Shown: piece by piece, positions 48,301 to 58,819 of the stretch
Position numbering within the stretch: the stretch's first letter is position 1
How the letters are laid out: every line of letters begins with the position of its first letter
Assembly: GCF_001649575.2 (NCBI RefSeq)
Contig: NC_051451.1
Span: 18,316,497-18,380,496 of the forward strand
Direction: 5' to 3'
Origin: Kryptolebias marmoratus
Lineage: Eukaryota > Chordata > Actinopteri > Cyprinodontiformes > Rivulidae
DNA: 64,000 nucleotides
The notes under the pieces: generated by a model
Databases searched by the model: none
What the model saw: only the letters and a program-made list of their open reading frames with translations
What the model was told of the DNA's origin: nothing
Program-made: the position numbers and the translations under genes

Positions 48301-51300
48301 GACACTCTGAAGGAGCAGTGTAAGTCTATTATTTTGGTTTGCTTTATACATTTCTAGATGAAAAAGCAGTGAAGACTAAAAGGAAGTATGATGAGAGAGG
48401 AGTCAACATATGAGAAAGCTTTTTTAATATCCGAGTCATAAAGTCCACACTACAGGGCAAAAACAACACGGAACCTGTTGATAATGCAATTGCAGGTCCC
48501 AGTGTGTCTCGAAATATAAAATAACACGATTCGCCGGTTCCTTTTGTACTAAAAATCCTATTTGAGTATTTGAGAACGCCCATTTGACATCCTAATAAGA
48601 TAATGCTGCATATTAGGACAACACGGAACTGAGATTTTTACCAATTTTCTTGTAGAAACACACACGAATATGGATTCCGAACATGTAACTGAATTAAGTT
48701 TCTATTTCTTCTTTGGAAAGCCCAAACGATAGTTAAATGGGGTGTTTGATGGCTGAAGCAAACAGTTGAATTTATAGTCCACAGGAAATGAAATCTGACA
48801 ATATTTATATTTATTTATTTCAGTTGTATTTATTTGAAAATATTTATATGTAGTTTTTTTTTAAATATATAATCTTTATTCCACTGCATGCCACATAAAC
48901 ACCAGCACCTGGTTCAAAAATGACTAGAAAGTGCTTTTACAGGTACTTATAATCCTATTTTAGTTAGCCATTTTCTAAGAAACTGACAAAATGACTCATC
49001 CTGCTCTTGTGGAATGTTTGCTAATTTTGCATTTGAAATGAATACTTTTTTAAATTTGTAGCACAGTGGGTGGTCCCTGAACAGGCTATGGAGATTACCA
49101 ATAAGAGCAAACTCAGATTTTTGAAAATATCTCAATCCCTGCTTCTATTTTTACAGGAATCGTGTGAATATGTATAAGCAAGCGCCGCTCTCGTAGTCGT
49201 TTCCTGGGGACTTTAGAGCTAGAAGCACTAAAACAAACTGTTTTCTTTTTAATTATTATTTCAGGCATTGATCGAATAATTGGTCCGAATGTCTGCAGAC
49301 CTAAACTGAACCGCTGAAAACTCTGCTTTTCTCAGGACATCATGACAGGATCAAGAAAAGTGACAATTAGCTTTAAGGAAAAATGTGAGCCAATTAAATC
49401 ACTTGTGTAGAACATTCTTTACGACAGTCACTGACTTCCTTGAACAGACCTTATCTCAAATTGTCCGCACATGAAAGCAGCTAACAGGGATTCATTAAAC
49501 ATGTGAAGCTGCTGTCTTGGTAATTATGTAAGTGTGTGTTCGGGGTGTCACTCCTCCTCTTCCTTTCTTGCGTGTCTATTTAGGTCGATCAGAGGTATTA
49601 GCGACATATTTTCAGGTGGGTTTTGTGGCGTCTCTGCGGGAGCTTTGAAGAACTGTATTTATCGCTCCTTTGCGGGGGTCCCTTTGCAGTCAAACGCTCC
49701 CGAAATGTCCCCGAACGGAGAGCACCAGTGTGTTAAAAAGGCCTTCTGACAGCGACTCTGCTCTCTGTGCTGTCACGCCGCGTGACCACTTGGTGTACGC
49801 CTCTGGCAGTGTCCGGTCTACTGCGTCCAATAATGCACCCTACACAGACGAAGCGAGACAGACAGGCACGCGCACACGCTCAAACCCAGATAGGATGTGT
49901 TCCTTGGCGAGCTGTGGAGACGCACATGTAACGTGAACTTTGCCAAAACTCAAAAAGACATGAAACTCGGAAGGAATCGCACACATCAGTTCAAGTAACT
50001 GTCACATGTACGCATGCATTTAGAATTTCTGTAAGAAGTGCATAGAAGTATATTTGTGTTGTTTTGTTAGCTCTTACAGAACAAACTCTCTGAGCGCACA
50101 CAGATCCATCTGCCTGCTGCAGCTGGGGGATAAAAAAAAAAAGATGTGCGTTTCTAGATTACCCTTGAAATGGGTGTGAGTCTGAGAGCAGGAATCCGCA
50201 CGGCTGATAAAGCATGTTTACCTGTTGGATGGCTCAACATTGTGCCAAACCAGCCAAGCAGTCGACGCTGCTCTCTGAAGCCAAGAGAAACACATTTCTT
50301 CTAATGAAAACGGAAACGGAGACAGGAAGATGCAGAGGGAGAGTGAAAGGGATGCACAGCGTGAAACGGCAAAATGGAGCGGGGAAGGGAGAGAGCAGAA
50401 AGACAAGTGATGAAACAGTGAAAGAGGCAGTGATCAAGATAAGCTGTTGTTTGTCCGTCGTGAAGGGCGAGCAAAAGGGAGGGCAGGAAAATGGAATGCA
50501 AAGTCTGCGTTGCTGCTCCAGAACGTAGCCGGATCCCCCTCAGCTGGGTCACTCGCTGCTCGGTGATGCCAAAAAGGAAATCAGTGTTGCCCGTCATGTG
50601 CATTTGTGTGTGTGTGTGTGTGCGTCTCCAGACACCTCTGGCTGCCAATGTTTGCCTTGTTGAAGAACGAGTTTGTGTAACAGAGAGACGTGCATACCCA
50701 GGCCAAAGGCAAACCCGTGCCAGAGGAAACAGGCCAGGGCCATTCTGTTTCCCCCCATCTCCAAATTCAGCAGTCAGGCCAATCAGTCTCGCTAGCTGAG
50801 TTTCAACAAAACCAGAAAGAAAAAAAAAGAAACTGGTGGAAAACTCTGCTTCAAATTTGATTAATTCTTTTGCAGTAGAAGCTCTTGCTTAATTTTATGA
50901 TTGGACCACAAAATAAATTTGCTACTGAGGAAAAGGTTTATGTCATTAGTGCCCTTTATGGCACAGGAATGCATGAGTTTTGGCAATTTCCTTTTAATGC
51001 AACTATGAGATATTACTCATAAACTGGAAAAAAACACTAATCTTTTGAACATACAGTGGCGCAAATGCTTAAAATATGAAGGAAATTGTTGCATATTAAC
51101 AGTTTCAAGCTACTGCTTTTACTGGGAAGTTGTAGTTATATGCTTGAATCAGTATTAATGGATCAAATGACAAATCATTTCAAGAAAAGGAGCAGTTTCT
51201 CTGCTTTTTTTTAAGCTTTCGCCGTATTGTTTTGGTTTTAAAGTCCAGTGTTTTGGATCATTTAACCGTCTCACATCAGCGTTGCTTCCAGTGCAAAAAA

Positions 51301-52480
51301 CAACAACAAAAAAAGACATTTGAATGGAAACAAAATTAACTTTACAAACATGGTTATAGAACATTTTTGTTCTGTTCCTGCTATGATCTCCAGATTGCTG
51401 CTTAAACTATTTATAATGTAAAAATGATGCTATTTTTTTACTGCCCAGAAACAAAAGGAAAATAAACACAAGTTTCAAACCTCCTGGCGGCATTTTTAAA
51501 GTAGAACGCAAAGCTCGAAACTGAAACTGTGCCTCTATTTCTGCACTTCTACAGATTTTCTTGGCTTTTGGCTTCATGTATCTGCAGCAATAGATGTGGC
51601 AGAAATGTAATTTCATAGCAGTTTTGAATTCATGACACAAATGTTCCACTTGCCATATTCCACATAGCTGAATCGCCAACCAGAAGTTTGCAGCGTTAGC
51701 AGATAAAGCATCATTCTGTAGCTCTTCATATTTCTTTGCATAATATGCAAGGTCGCTGGACATAATCTGGTATATCAGCTGCTATAAGCACTCTCTCCGC
51801 TACACTGCAATACTGTGAGAGGCAAAAAAAAAAAAAAAACCAGAAAAAATGAGGGAACTTTATTTTTAGCAACCTTTTATGCAAATTTAAACAGGCAAAT
51901 AAAGCTTTAAAAGAATCTAAGCTGAAGCACTTTAAATGACAATGCTCATTCATGCTGAATGAACAATAAACTGGATTTAGAAGCCATTCAGCATTCATTT
52001 AAATTTACAATAGCTATTTTTGTTTTGGTCTTTTTTTTATTTTTTATTCTCATTCATGAGATGGAAATATAAAAATATATATCCGACAAGGTTGTTTTGG
52101 TTAATTTCAGTTCTGTCTTCTGATTCTTTTAAAGGTCGTTTTGATTTAGGCTGCTCATGTGTGATTAAAACAACAACAACAACAACTGTAAGTTTAAGGC
52201 ACAATGATGTAGAAATGTTGGGGTTTTTTTGAGCAGGAAGCCACAGGTGAATGCACATTGGTTCTTAAAAAAACCCAAAAAACAAAGTTGATTATTTTAG
52301 TTCAAAATTATAGAAAAAAACTCATTCTTACATTTCTTTGTGTTTTTTTAATGGTCTGTCTTTTCAATGGAAATAAAATTTGATTGAATAATGTGGTTTG
52401 AGTAAGTTTTTGATGTCTTTTTTGTTCTTTAAATTAAAAAAACAGGCAACGGGAATGTCAGTAAAACTTTAAAATGAGTC
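48301..52480. other. Intergenic region after ccser2
   Basis: No supported gene. GC-richer patches at 49530-49940 and 50210-50790 produce open frames on both strands but no consistent splice sites or recognisable domains. Several A-runs and a (TG)n at 50605-50622 are present. Confidence 0.5.
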
Positions 52481-52489
52481 ATTCTGCTT

Positions 52490-52680
52490 CCCAGCGAGAC
52501 ATTTCCAGACCCCTAACTCCAAATAATGGCTTAGCAGTCCTTGAAGAGATGCATACCCCCTACAGAAGTTAAGTACAGGCTTGATTTTGTGAGATCTTGG
52601 GAGCGTTTCATTAAAAACTGTCCACAGGTTCATGAGATATTGTGCTAACTGTCAATCACAAGCAGCAACACTGTCCCCAC
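52490..52680 (-). repeat. Local repeat family, copy 1
   Basis: Contains GTTTCATTAAAAACTGTCCA and ATGAGATATTGTGCTAAC, matching TTTCATTAAAATCCATCCAG and ATGAGTTATTTTGCTAAC in copy 3, in the same orientation. Ends are approximate. Confidence 0.55.
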
Positions 52681-53501
52681 ATCACCTACAGCAGCGGGTG
52701 ATAAATATGGACCCATATTAAAATGAGGCAGGAGGTGAAGCGAGGAAAGTAAAAGCCTGAATATGGTTTTTTCTTTTTTCCTTCTCTCTTCCCTATCATT
52801 GACAGGTCAAATTAAACTAAGTAGCATGACTCATCTCCATTCATTCCAAACCAGGCAGCCTCTTTACACCTTGCATACAGTCCATTTCATAATAAAGTAC
52901 TTCCCTCAAAGATGATGGGTGGGTAACAATCTGCCAACTTTAAGGAGCAGAGTGACACTGTCATTAACTGGGAAAAAGTAGGAGATCTGAGTGCAAACGG
53001 GTTCCCGTTGAAGAGACGGTGAAGCCTGTCCAATATGTTGAAGGCTTCCTCTTTTGTAATAAAAGTGCGGCGGGTTGTCACTCAGAGAGCTGCGGTTCAG
53101 GAGGGTAATTTTATGAAAGCTGACATGCTCTCTGGGGGGGGGGGACCATATGTGGTAAAATACAAAACGACTCAAAAACATACGCCGCTTGGTATTTTTG
53201 GACACATTTACATGCTGCGTCTGTTCGATCGAGCTGTTCCGTCAAACCTTTTTGTCGTGTCGAGACAGATATTCAAACTCGAAGCCTCCCATGTCAGCAA
53301 ATTACCCAGCTAACCCCCCCCAAATTCACACGTGCAGGACTTGTCTGTGCTGTGGGAGCTCGGTAGTTCAGTTATTACTTTAAAGAATAATAAGTTTTAA
53401 AAAATACTTTTCTGTCCTATTCTGTAAGACTACTTGTTTTAGCTACAGCAGTCAATATTATAGTGGCCTAAAACTGCTGATAAGAAAAAAAAAGGTTATA
53501 T

Positions 53502-53740
53502 TTATTGCCTGCCACCAAAAGCAAAAGGGAGATAATGTTTGTGTCTGTGCATGTGCGTGTTAGTTTGTCTGTCATGTTAGCAAAATATCTCCTGAAGCCC
53601 TGGAGGAATGTTAATAAGCCTCTCTGACGGTAATAGGCGGATGCACATCGACAACCGATTATCTTGTGAGGTCCCCCTAATTCAAGATGGCTGCCACAGT
53701 TAGCCAAAGCAAAAATGGCTCTGACTCAGTCCGTTTTACA
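53502..53740 (+). repeat. Local repeat family, copy 2 (inverted relative to copy 3)
   Basis: Starts TATTGCCTGCCACCAAAAGC, then GTTAGCAAAATATCTCCTGA, CAAGATGGCTGCCACAG and TGGCTCTGACTCAGTCCGTT. The reverse complement of copy 3 has the same succession of motifs in the same order over more than 200 bases. Confidence 0.7.
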
Positions 53741-54370
53741 GGTCTTGAGCTAAAGTTTGTTGTGATGGTCGCTGAGAGTCATGAGACCATGCATCGTGTC
53801 ATCGACAAGGTTTGACCAAAGTGACTAGAACTCCATCATTTCTCATCATATGGTGAAATTAGTTTAAAACAATAAGCATTCCTTTAAGGAATCCTAGGCT
53901 TTAGGCTTCTTTCTTTAATTTCTTTCATTATTTTTCATTATTTAAAAGTGCAACTTTTAAAGAAAAGGACATCAAAAGCTGAAAAGCACGACTAATCACT
54001 CAAGGTGAAAGTGTTGTCTTGAAATAAATGCCTTAACAGTGTAGGGGGGAAAAAATGACAGTAAAAAAGTAAAATACTTTAAATCAATAAGGAAAGGCAG
54101 AAAAATTGTCAGCCACAACTCACACTAAAGTGCTTTGAGTGGGTTATGTAGGTGGCAGTTAAATACATAAAAAAGATGGGTCTAGACTGCCTTTTATTTA
54201 CTCATTTTCATTCCATTTTCACAGTAACATATAGTACTTACATGTTTTTTTTTTCCATCTATCGTTTGCTACTGACAGACATCACAGGTTGCAGTAAAAT
54301 AATCAGAGAAGATGCAAACAGCAACGATGACAGATCAAGCTCGTTGTGGAACAGATTGAAAACATAAAAA

Positions 54371-54593
54371 ACACAAACTGACGGTGTCAGAGCCACTTAT
54401 GTGTTTGACAAGGTCGCCTGGCCATCTTGAACAGAGTTGACGCCGAACGTGAGTGCGTCATAGATGTTAAATGTACATCCAGTGATCGCCTTTTGAGAGT
54501 TTCATTAAAATCCATCCAGTGGTCCATGAGTTATTTTGCTAACACCACAGACAAATGGGCAAAAATGTTACCGCCTGAGGCCAAAGGCTAAAG
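54371..54593 (-). repeat. Local repeat family, copy 3 (inverted relative to copy 2)
   Basis: On the minus strand it reads GCCTTTGGCCTCAGGCGGTA, then GTTAGCAAAATAACTCATGG, CAAGATGGCCAGGCGAC and TGGCTCTGACACCGTCAGTT. With copy 2 it forms a diverged inverted pair about 1.1 kb across, which could be the two arms of one fold-back element or two separate insertions. Confidence 0.7.
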
Positions 54594-54824
54594 TTTAAAC
54601 TGTGAGTTTAAACTTAACTGAGGACTACAGTGTTCCTGACAAAAAAAGTCTGGTTAATCATTTCCTAAATTCATTCCCATTCTTACTTAAAAAAAAAAAA
54701 GTAGTCAATTTCAATATGGAGCAGCTGCAGAAACTGAGAGGAGCCCCTGTTACAGAGCCTGCCAGCCCCAGCTGTCCCTTAGTGACTTTACTATGAAGCC
54801 CCCATTTATGTTATTAATTACCTT

Positions 54825-54848
54825 TTTATTTATTTATTTATTTATTTG
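54825..54848. repeat. (TTTA)n microsatellite
   Basis: About five TTTA units. Confidence 0.9.
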
Positions 54849-55038
54849 TTTGGGTACAGAAACGCATCAAATGTGGCGCGGCAACAAAGGTCCGCTCATT
54901 GTAAAACATCCAGTAAACAAGTTAATTGGCCAACCAATCAGGAGGGCGGAAAGCGGACTCGGGCTCAATTGGCCCGAAGTTTTGTCTTAACTGTGTTGAC
55001 CTGCTTTCATTTCGTTTCGTTTGTTTCCCAAACACTCG

Positions 55039-55062
55039 TTTTTTTTTTGGGGGGGGGGGGGG
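55039..55062. repeat. T-run followed by 14-base G-run
   Basis: Ten T then fourteen G, directly adjoining the inverted repeat at 55063. It has the same layout as 72-92. Confidence 0.9.
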
Positions 55063-55094
55063 TGATACGTGCTGGCGCCTGCCAGCACGTATCA
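55063..55094. repeat. Perfect 14-bp inverted repeat with 4-base loop
   Basis: TGATACGTGCTGGC (55063-55076), loop GCCT, then its exact reverse complement (55081-55094). It sits between the G-run and a candidate first exon about 130 bases downstream. Confidence 0.9.
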
Positions 55095-55129
55095 TCGGGA
55101 GACTTGGTTTCGAAGAATTATGAGATTTG

Positions 55130-55255
55130 AGCCGCACTCAGGTTAGTTGGAGTTTAATTGTGGCAGCTGTGGCCTCCGACGGCAACTCGGAGCTGGAAGC
55201 AGGCTTTGGCAGCTGGGAGCGAAACATGAAAACATGGCGGCGCCTCTTCGCGGAG
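55130..55255 (+). CDS. Candidate first exon of an unidentified gene downstream of ccser2
   Basis: A GC-richer patch ends in a consensus donor GGAG|GTAAGT after 55255. It contains two ATGs. The one at 55234 lies in AACATGGCGGC, a good start context and a YY1-like motif common at vertebrate promoters; it gives MAAPLRG plus one base. The ATG at 55226 gives MKTWRRLFAE in phase 0. Only the first choice continues in frame into the candidate exon at 58678. I do not recognise the product. The 5' end is unknown. A non-coding transcript is an alternative. Confidence 0.35.
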
Positions 55256-58200
55256 GTAAGTTGGGATAAATCTCGTTTTTAGCCGGGGTGCTTCTGGCTG
55301 TTGTGTTGTTGCTGTTGTGCTCGTTAATGATGTTTTGGCTTCTGCTGTTGTTATAAACTGGATTCGCCCATGTGTAATTCTCAGCGTTCTGTGGGTTGAA
55401 TTGGTTTCAAGCCATTTTTTTTTTTTTTTTTTTTGAGTATTTATTTTTTTCCAATGGCTCAATCTGAACCTGGCACAATTATGAACACAGATCACTGATG
55501 TGATCATTTGCTGTAATCTCGGTCTCATAACAAACTAAATATGGTTCCCAGTGCTGGAACAATATGTCTGCTCATATCATCAGGTTTAATGTCAGCGCTT
55601 GATTTGCTCTTCTTCCTTGTGTTATTTATGTACGTCAAGATACTGATTACAGCTTATGGCTTGGTGCATTTGTCAGTTTCGAGCCGCATGTTCATTTGCT
55701 CATCATCTAAACAAGTTAGCACGCCACTTTCTGCTCAAAACTGTGATTTTTGGCTTCTGAGTTGATTTAGCATTAATGCTTCTCTGCTGCACAGCTTATA
55801 AGTGGTAAATAATGTAGTGGACTTTCATTAGGCCCAGGGACTCTAAAGCGCCTTTACAGGATAATGAGCAGGTTGTCTGACCTATACAAAGTAAAGTCCA
55901 GGTAATGAAGGTTCTCAAATTATCTCCTCTGTTTGTTAAGGACTTTCCTTTTGTGTTATTAAGACAAATGTGAGGAAGGACAACAGCTGTTCCACGAAGT
56001 CTCCCAAATGGCTATGAAACGGTGAAGGTTGCTGGTGTCAGTCAGCAAGGAAGACTTTGGTATTGCCTTCTGCCAAAGGTGAACGAGTGATAATGTTTTT
56101 GCCTGTGTGTGTGTGTTTTCAGCCCACCTTTTGGAAAGTTGGAGCTGCTCAGACCATTGATCAGTTAAAATTTATAATTTAAATCCATTTCTTCTCGCTG
56201 GCCTCTGGTTCTAGTTGAGCGGAATATTGAGGCTTTTATTGTACACGCTTAATTAATTTGTTTGTTTTTTTTAAAACACTGGCTTTAATTGATTATGTTT
56301 TAGCTGAAGTTTTAGTTCATAGCCGACTTAATACAGTGAGGAACTTTGGTCAGCTGTCATTGGTTTCGGGGTCCGCTGACCCACGTGTTTAAGTGTTTTC
56401 CTGCTCGCACGCAAATTAATTACTACCTCAGCACGTCATCGGCTTCTGCATTTATTTCTGCTGTGTTTCAGCAGGGAATCGTCTAAAACGCGCAAGACGC
56501 TGAGAGTCAAGGGTGAGGGCCCCTGTGCTATACAAATCTTGACTAAAATTTGAGGAAAAAAACTGTAAAAGGATACAGTTTTCCCGAGAAGAGGAAGAGT
56601 TGTATAGTTTTGTGTAGGTTTACAATTCTCCATGCAGCTTTTCTTTCCCTTTTTTTTTGCTCTAAAGGACCCCAGTTTGCCCCCCTGAGTTGGATTAATC
56701 TTAGAGCCACCATTGACCTGAGCCAACGGGCACAAAGGTGAAGACTGAAAGCAGTCCTGCCCGCCTCAGCAACTCTCGAGATGTGAGCAGGAAATGAAAC
56801 TTCTTCTCTTCTACGAAGTTACTACAGCTCAGTGTTGTTGTTGTTTTTTTTTTCTTGTAGATTTTGGTGATAGCCCAGTGTGGCTCTAACCGTCCCAGAA
56901 GTGGTTTTTCACACTAAATTATTGTTCGGTTCGATGGGGGACAAAGTCCTCTTTTATTGGCACACTCCTGGTTTTATTATATGGTGACCCCAGGTTGCAA
57001 AATAAACGTGAAACAAAACGCACCAACAGTTCAACCTGTGGCTCAGCGAAAGCCAGACAAAAATATGTTGCTGCAGGAAATGTGATCGCAGATCAGACGG
57101 GGACTCCCATCCATATTAATTTCCTTCATTTGATCAGATGGCAGTAATTCTTAGTCGGTAAGCCTTTTGCAGTTGGCCTTCATTTATGGGTTCCACATTC
57201 TTCCTTTAACACCATTAAGTGCCTATCCTTTTAACCTAATTGTTGTTCGATTAATGGCTTGAGAATCACAAGTTCTTCTGCAAGGTGTAAAGTAATTCCT
57301 AACGGATCAAACATAAAGTTCACAACTTAGCTGTGTTTCATTTATGATTTGCTTTCGGGGAGGGAAACGATGCAGTATTTCAGTCTGGCAGGTAAATCTG
57401 TCCACCAGGTAATCTGCTCAGCCTGTGAGGTAATAATAAACTGCTGCTTTCCCGGTGCAGCGCCGTATGTTTCCGGATGTAGCCTGCAACAACCAGTCGG
57501 CAACGCTCCCCAAAAAAAGTTGGGATTTAAAATGTGCTTGATTGAAAAGATTGGGTGAGTCGGTGAAACGCAGTATAAGGATATGAGAGGGCTCGTGCTG
57601 TTTCCAGTGTGCATCACATCTGATAAATGCCGATTCCGTGGATGAACTTTTTAAAAACGAGAGGCTGGAGTTGCATGCAGATTGTGGTGAGCGGTGCGTA
57701 AAAGGTAAACAGGACACTGTTAATGGTAACAGTTGAGTATGTAATCTGAATCCCCGGGGTGTTGTAGCGGGGTTAATGTGGTGCTCAGCTAAATGAATAG
57801 TTAGGCTACTCGCTTGTTTTGCAAGACATCCGTGCATCTTCGTTTTAAAATGATCACTGCACTGATCTAGCCCATTGTCTTTGTCATTATGTATAAGGAC
57901 AATCATCCCTCTTGTGAGGTTTAAAATCTGTTTCTTTAGAAGGCAGATATAAAAAGAAACTACTTATAATTGCATGTAAGATGCTGTAGGATGAAGGCAT
58001 CACAGGTTCTTGTGGTTGTAAACTGACTGCAGTCAGTGTTGAAAGATAAAACTCAAGTCTGCAAGTAAAATGAGCCACTTCATCAACTATAGAGGTCATT
58101 AATATGACCCGTAACTAAGATCCTGAGATTTTAGGGCTTTTTTGTAATACAAAATGCTTTTCACAGTCTGCCTAAAGTCACTGTATAAATGTTAAATTGA

Positions 58201-58677
58201 ACCCCATATTGCATAAAATGCAGCTCTGTCCAACACAATACTGTATTTTTAAATTTTGCATTTAAACAAAATGCAAACAGATTAATATGAGCAAGACTTC
58301 TCTCCACTTCTTACTATTTATGGGGCTAATTTGGCAAATAATGAAGGCAGTGATTTGCTTCATGCTAAGTTCATTCTATGTTTCATTTTCTAAGTTTATT
58401 GCATTTTTTTATACAGTAAATGATGTTTTAGTTGGTGGAAAAAAAAAAAAAAATCTTTTTGTACTGCTACAAATCCCTCCCTCCCACCTCCTTGCAGAAG
58501 TGTTGGTCACACCGGACGTTTGTCCCAGTTTGTTTAGGCTGAAGGTTTCTTTTTACTTTAACTTTTTTTAATGTTTTTATTGTTATCACTTTATTTTACC
58601 TGCTGCCACAAAGCACTTAAGCACATACAAAGGCATGGAGGCCCTTTCGGCGTCTGACTTTTGCCGTTTATTTTTAG
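55256..58677 (+). other. Possible intron 1 of the unidentified gene, or intergenic
   Basis: Holds one repeat fragment (56061-56115). Exon-like pieces at 56660-56740 are open in one frame but not convincing. The 162-codon minus-strand frame at 57418-57906 has no domain or splice support. Confidence 0.4.
56061..56115 (+). repeat. Local repeat family, copy 4 (end fragment)
   Basis: TATTGCCTTCTGCCAAAGGT and GATAATGTTTTTGCCTGTGT parallel the start of copy 2. Only the end is recognised. Confidence 0.5.
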
Positions 58678-58819
58678 GCAGCGCCTCGGTGACGCCGCCG
58701 CGGCGCACCGCTTCTCTTGAAGGAGAAATGCCAGCCTCGTACTCCTCCTCGGGCGATGCTTTCAAATATGCACAAATGCTTCAGGCAACGCTGCTTAACC
58801 CGAGTGTAGTGAGGAGATG
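58678..58819 (+). CDS. Candidate second exon of the unidentified gene
   Basis: Acceptor TTTATTTTTAG at 58677, possible donor AGATG|GTTTGT after 58819. Joined to the 55234 start it reads GSASVTPPRRTASLEGEMPA, then SYSSSGDAFKYAQMLQATLL and NPSVVRR, with two bases over. The first part has CpG-rich codons (ACGCCGCCGCGGCGC) unlike the AT-rich surroundings, and the frame stays open through the segment. Ser/Pro/Arg-rich and then helical; no domain recognised. The donor is weak. Held at low confidence. Confidence 0.3.

Noticed and set aside
55154..55528. 124-codon minus-strand frame over the candidate first exon
   Set aside because: It is antisense to the candidate exon and includes a translated T/A-run.
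56660..56742. Exon-like open segment ending in CAAAG|GTGAAG
   Set aside because: Open in one frame only, weak acceptor, no phase partner required between the other candidate exons.
57418..57906. 162-codon minus-strand open frame
   Set aside because: No domain, no splice sites, irregular composition; typical of chance in this size of sequence.
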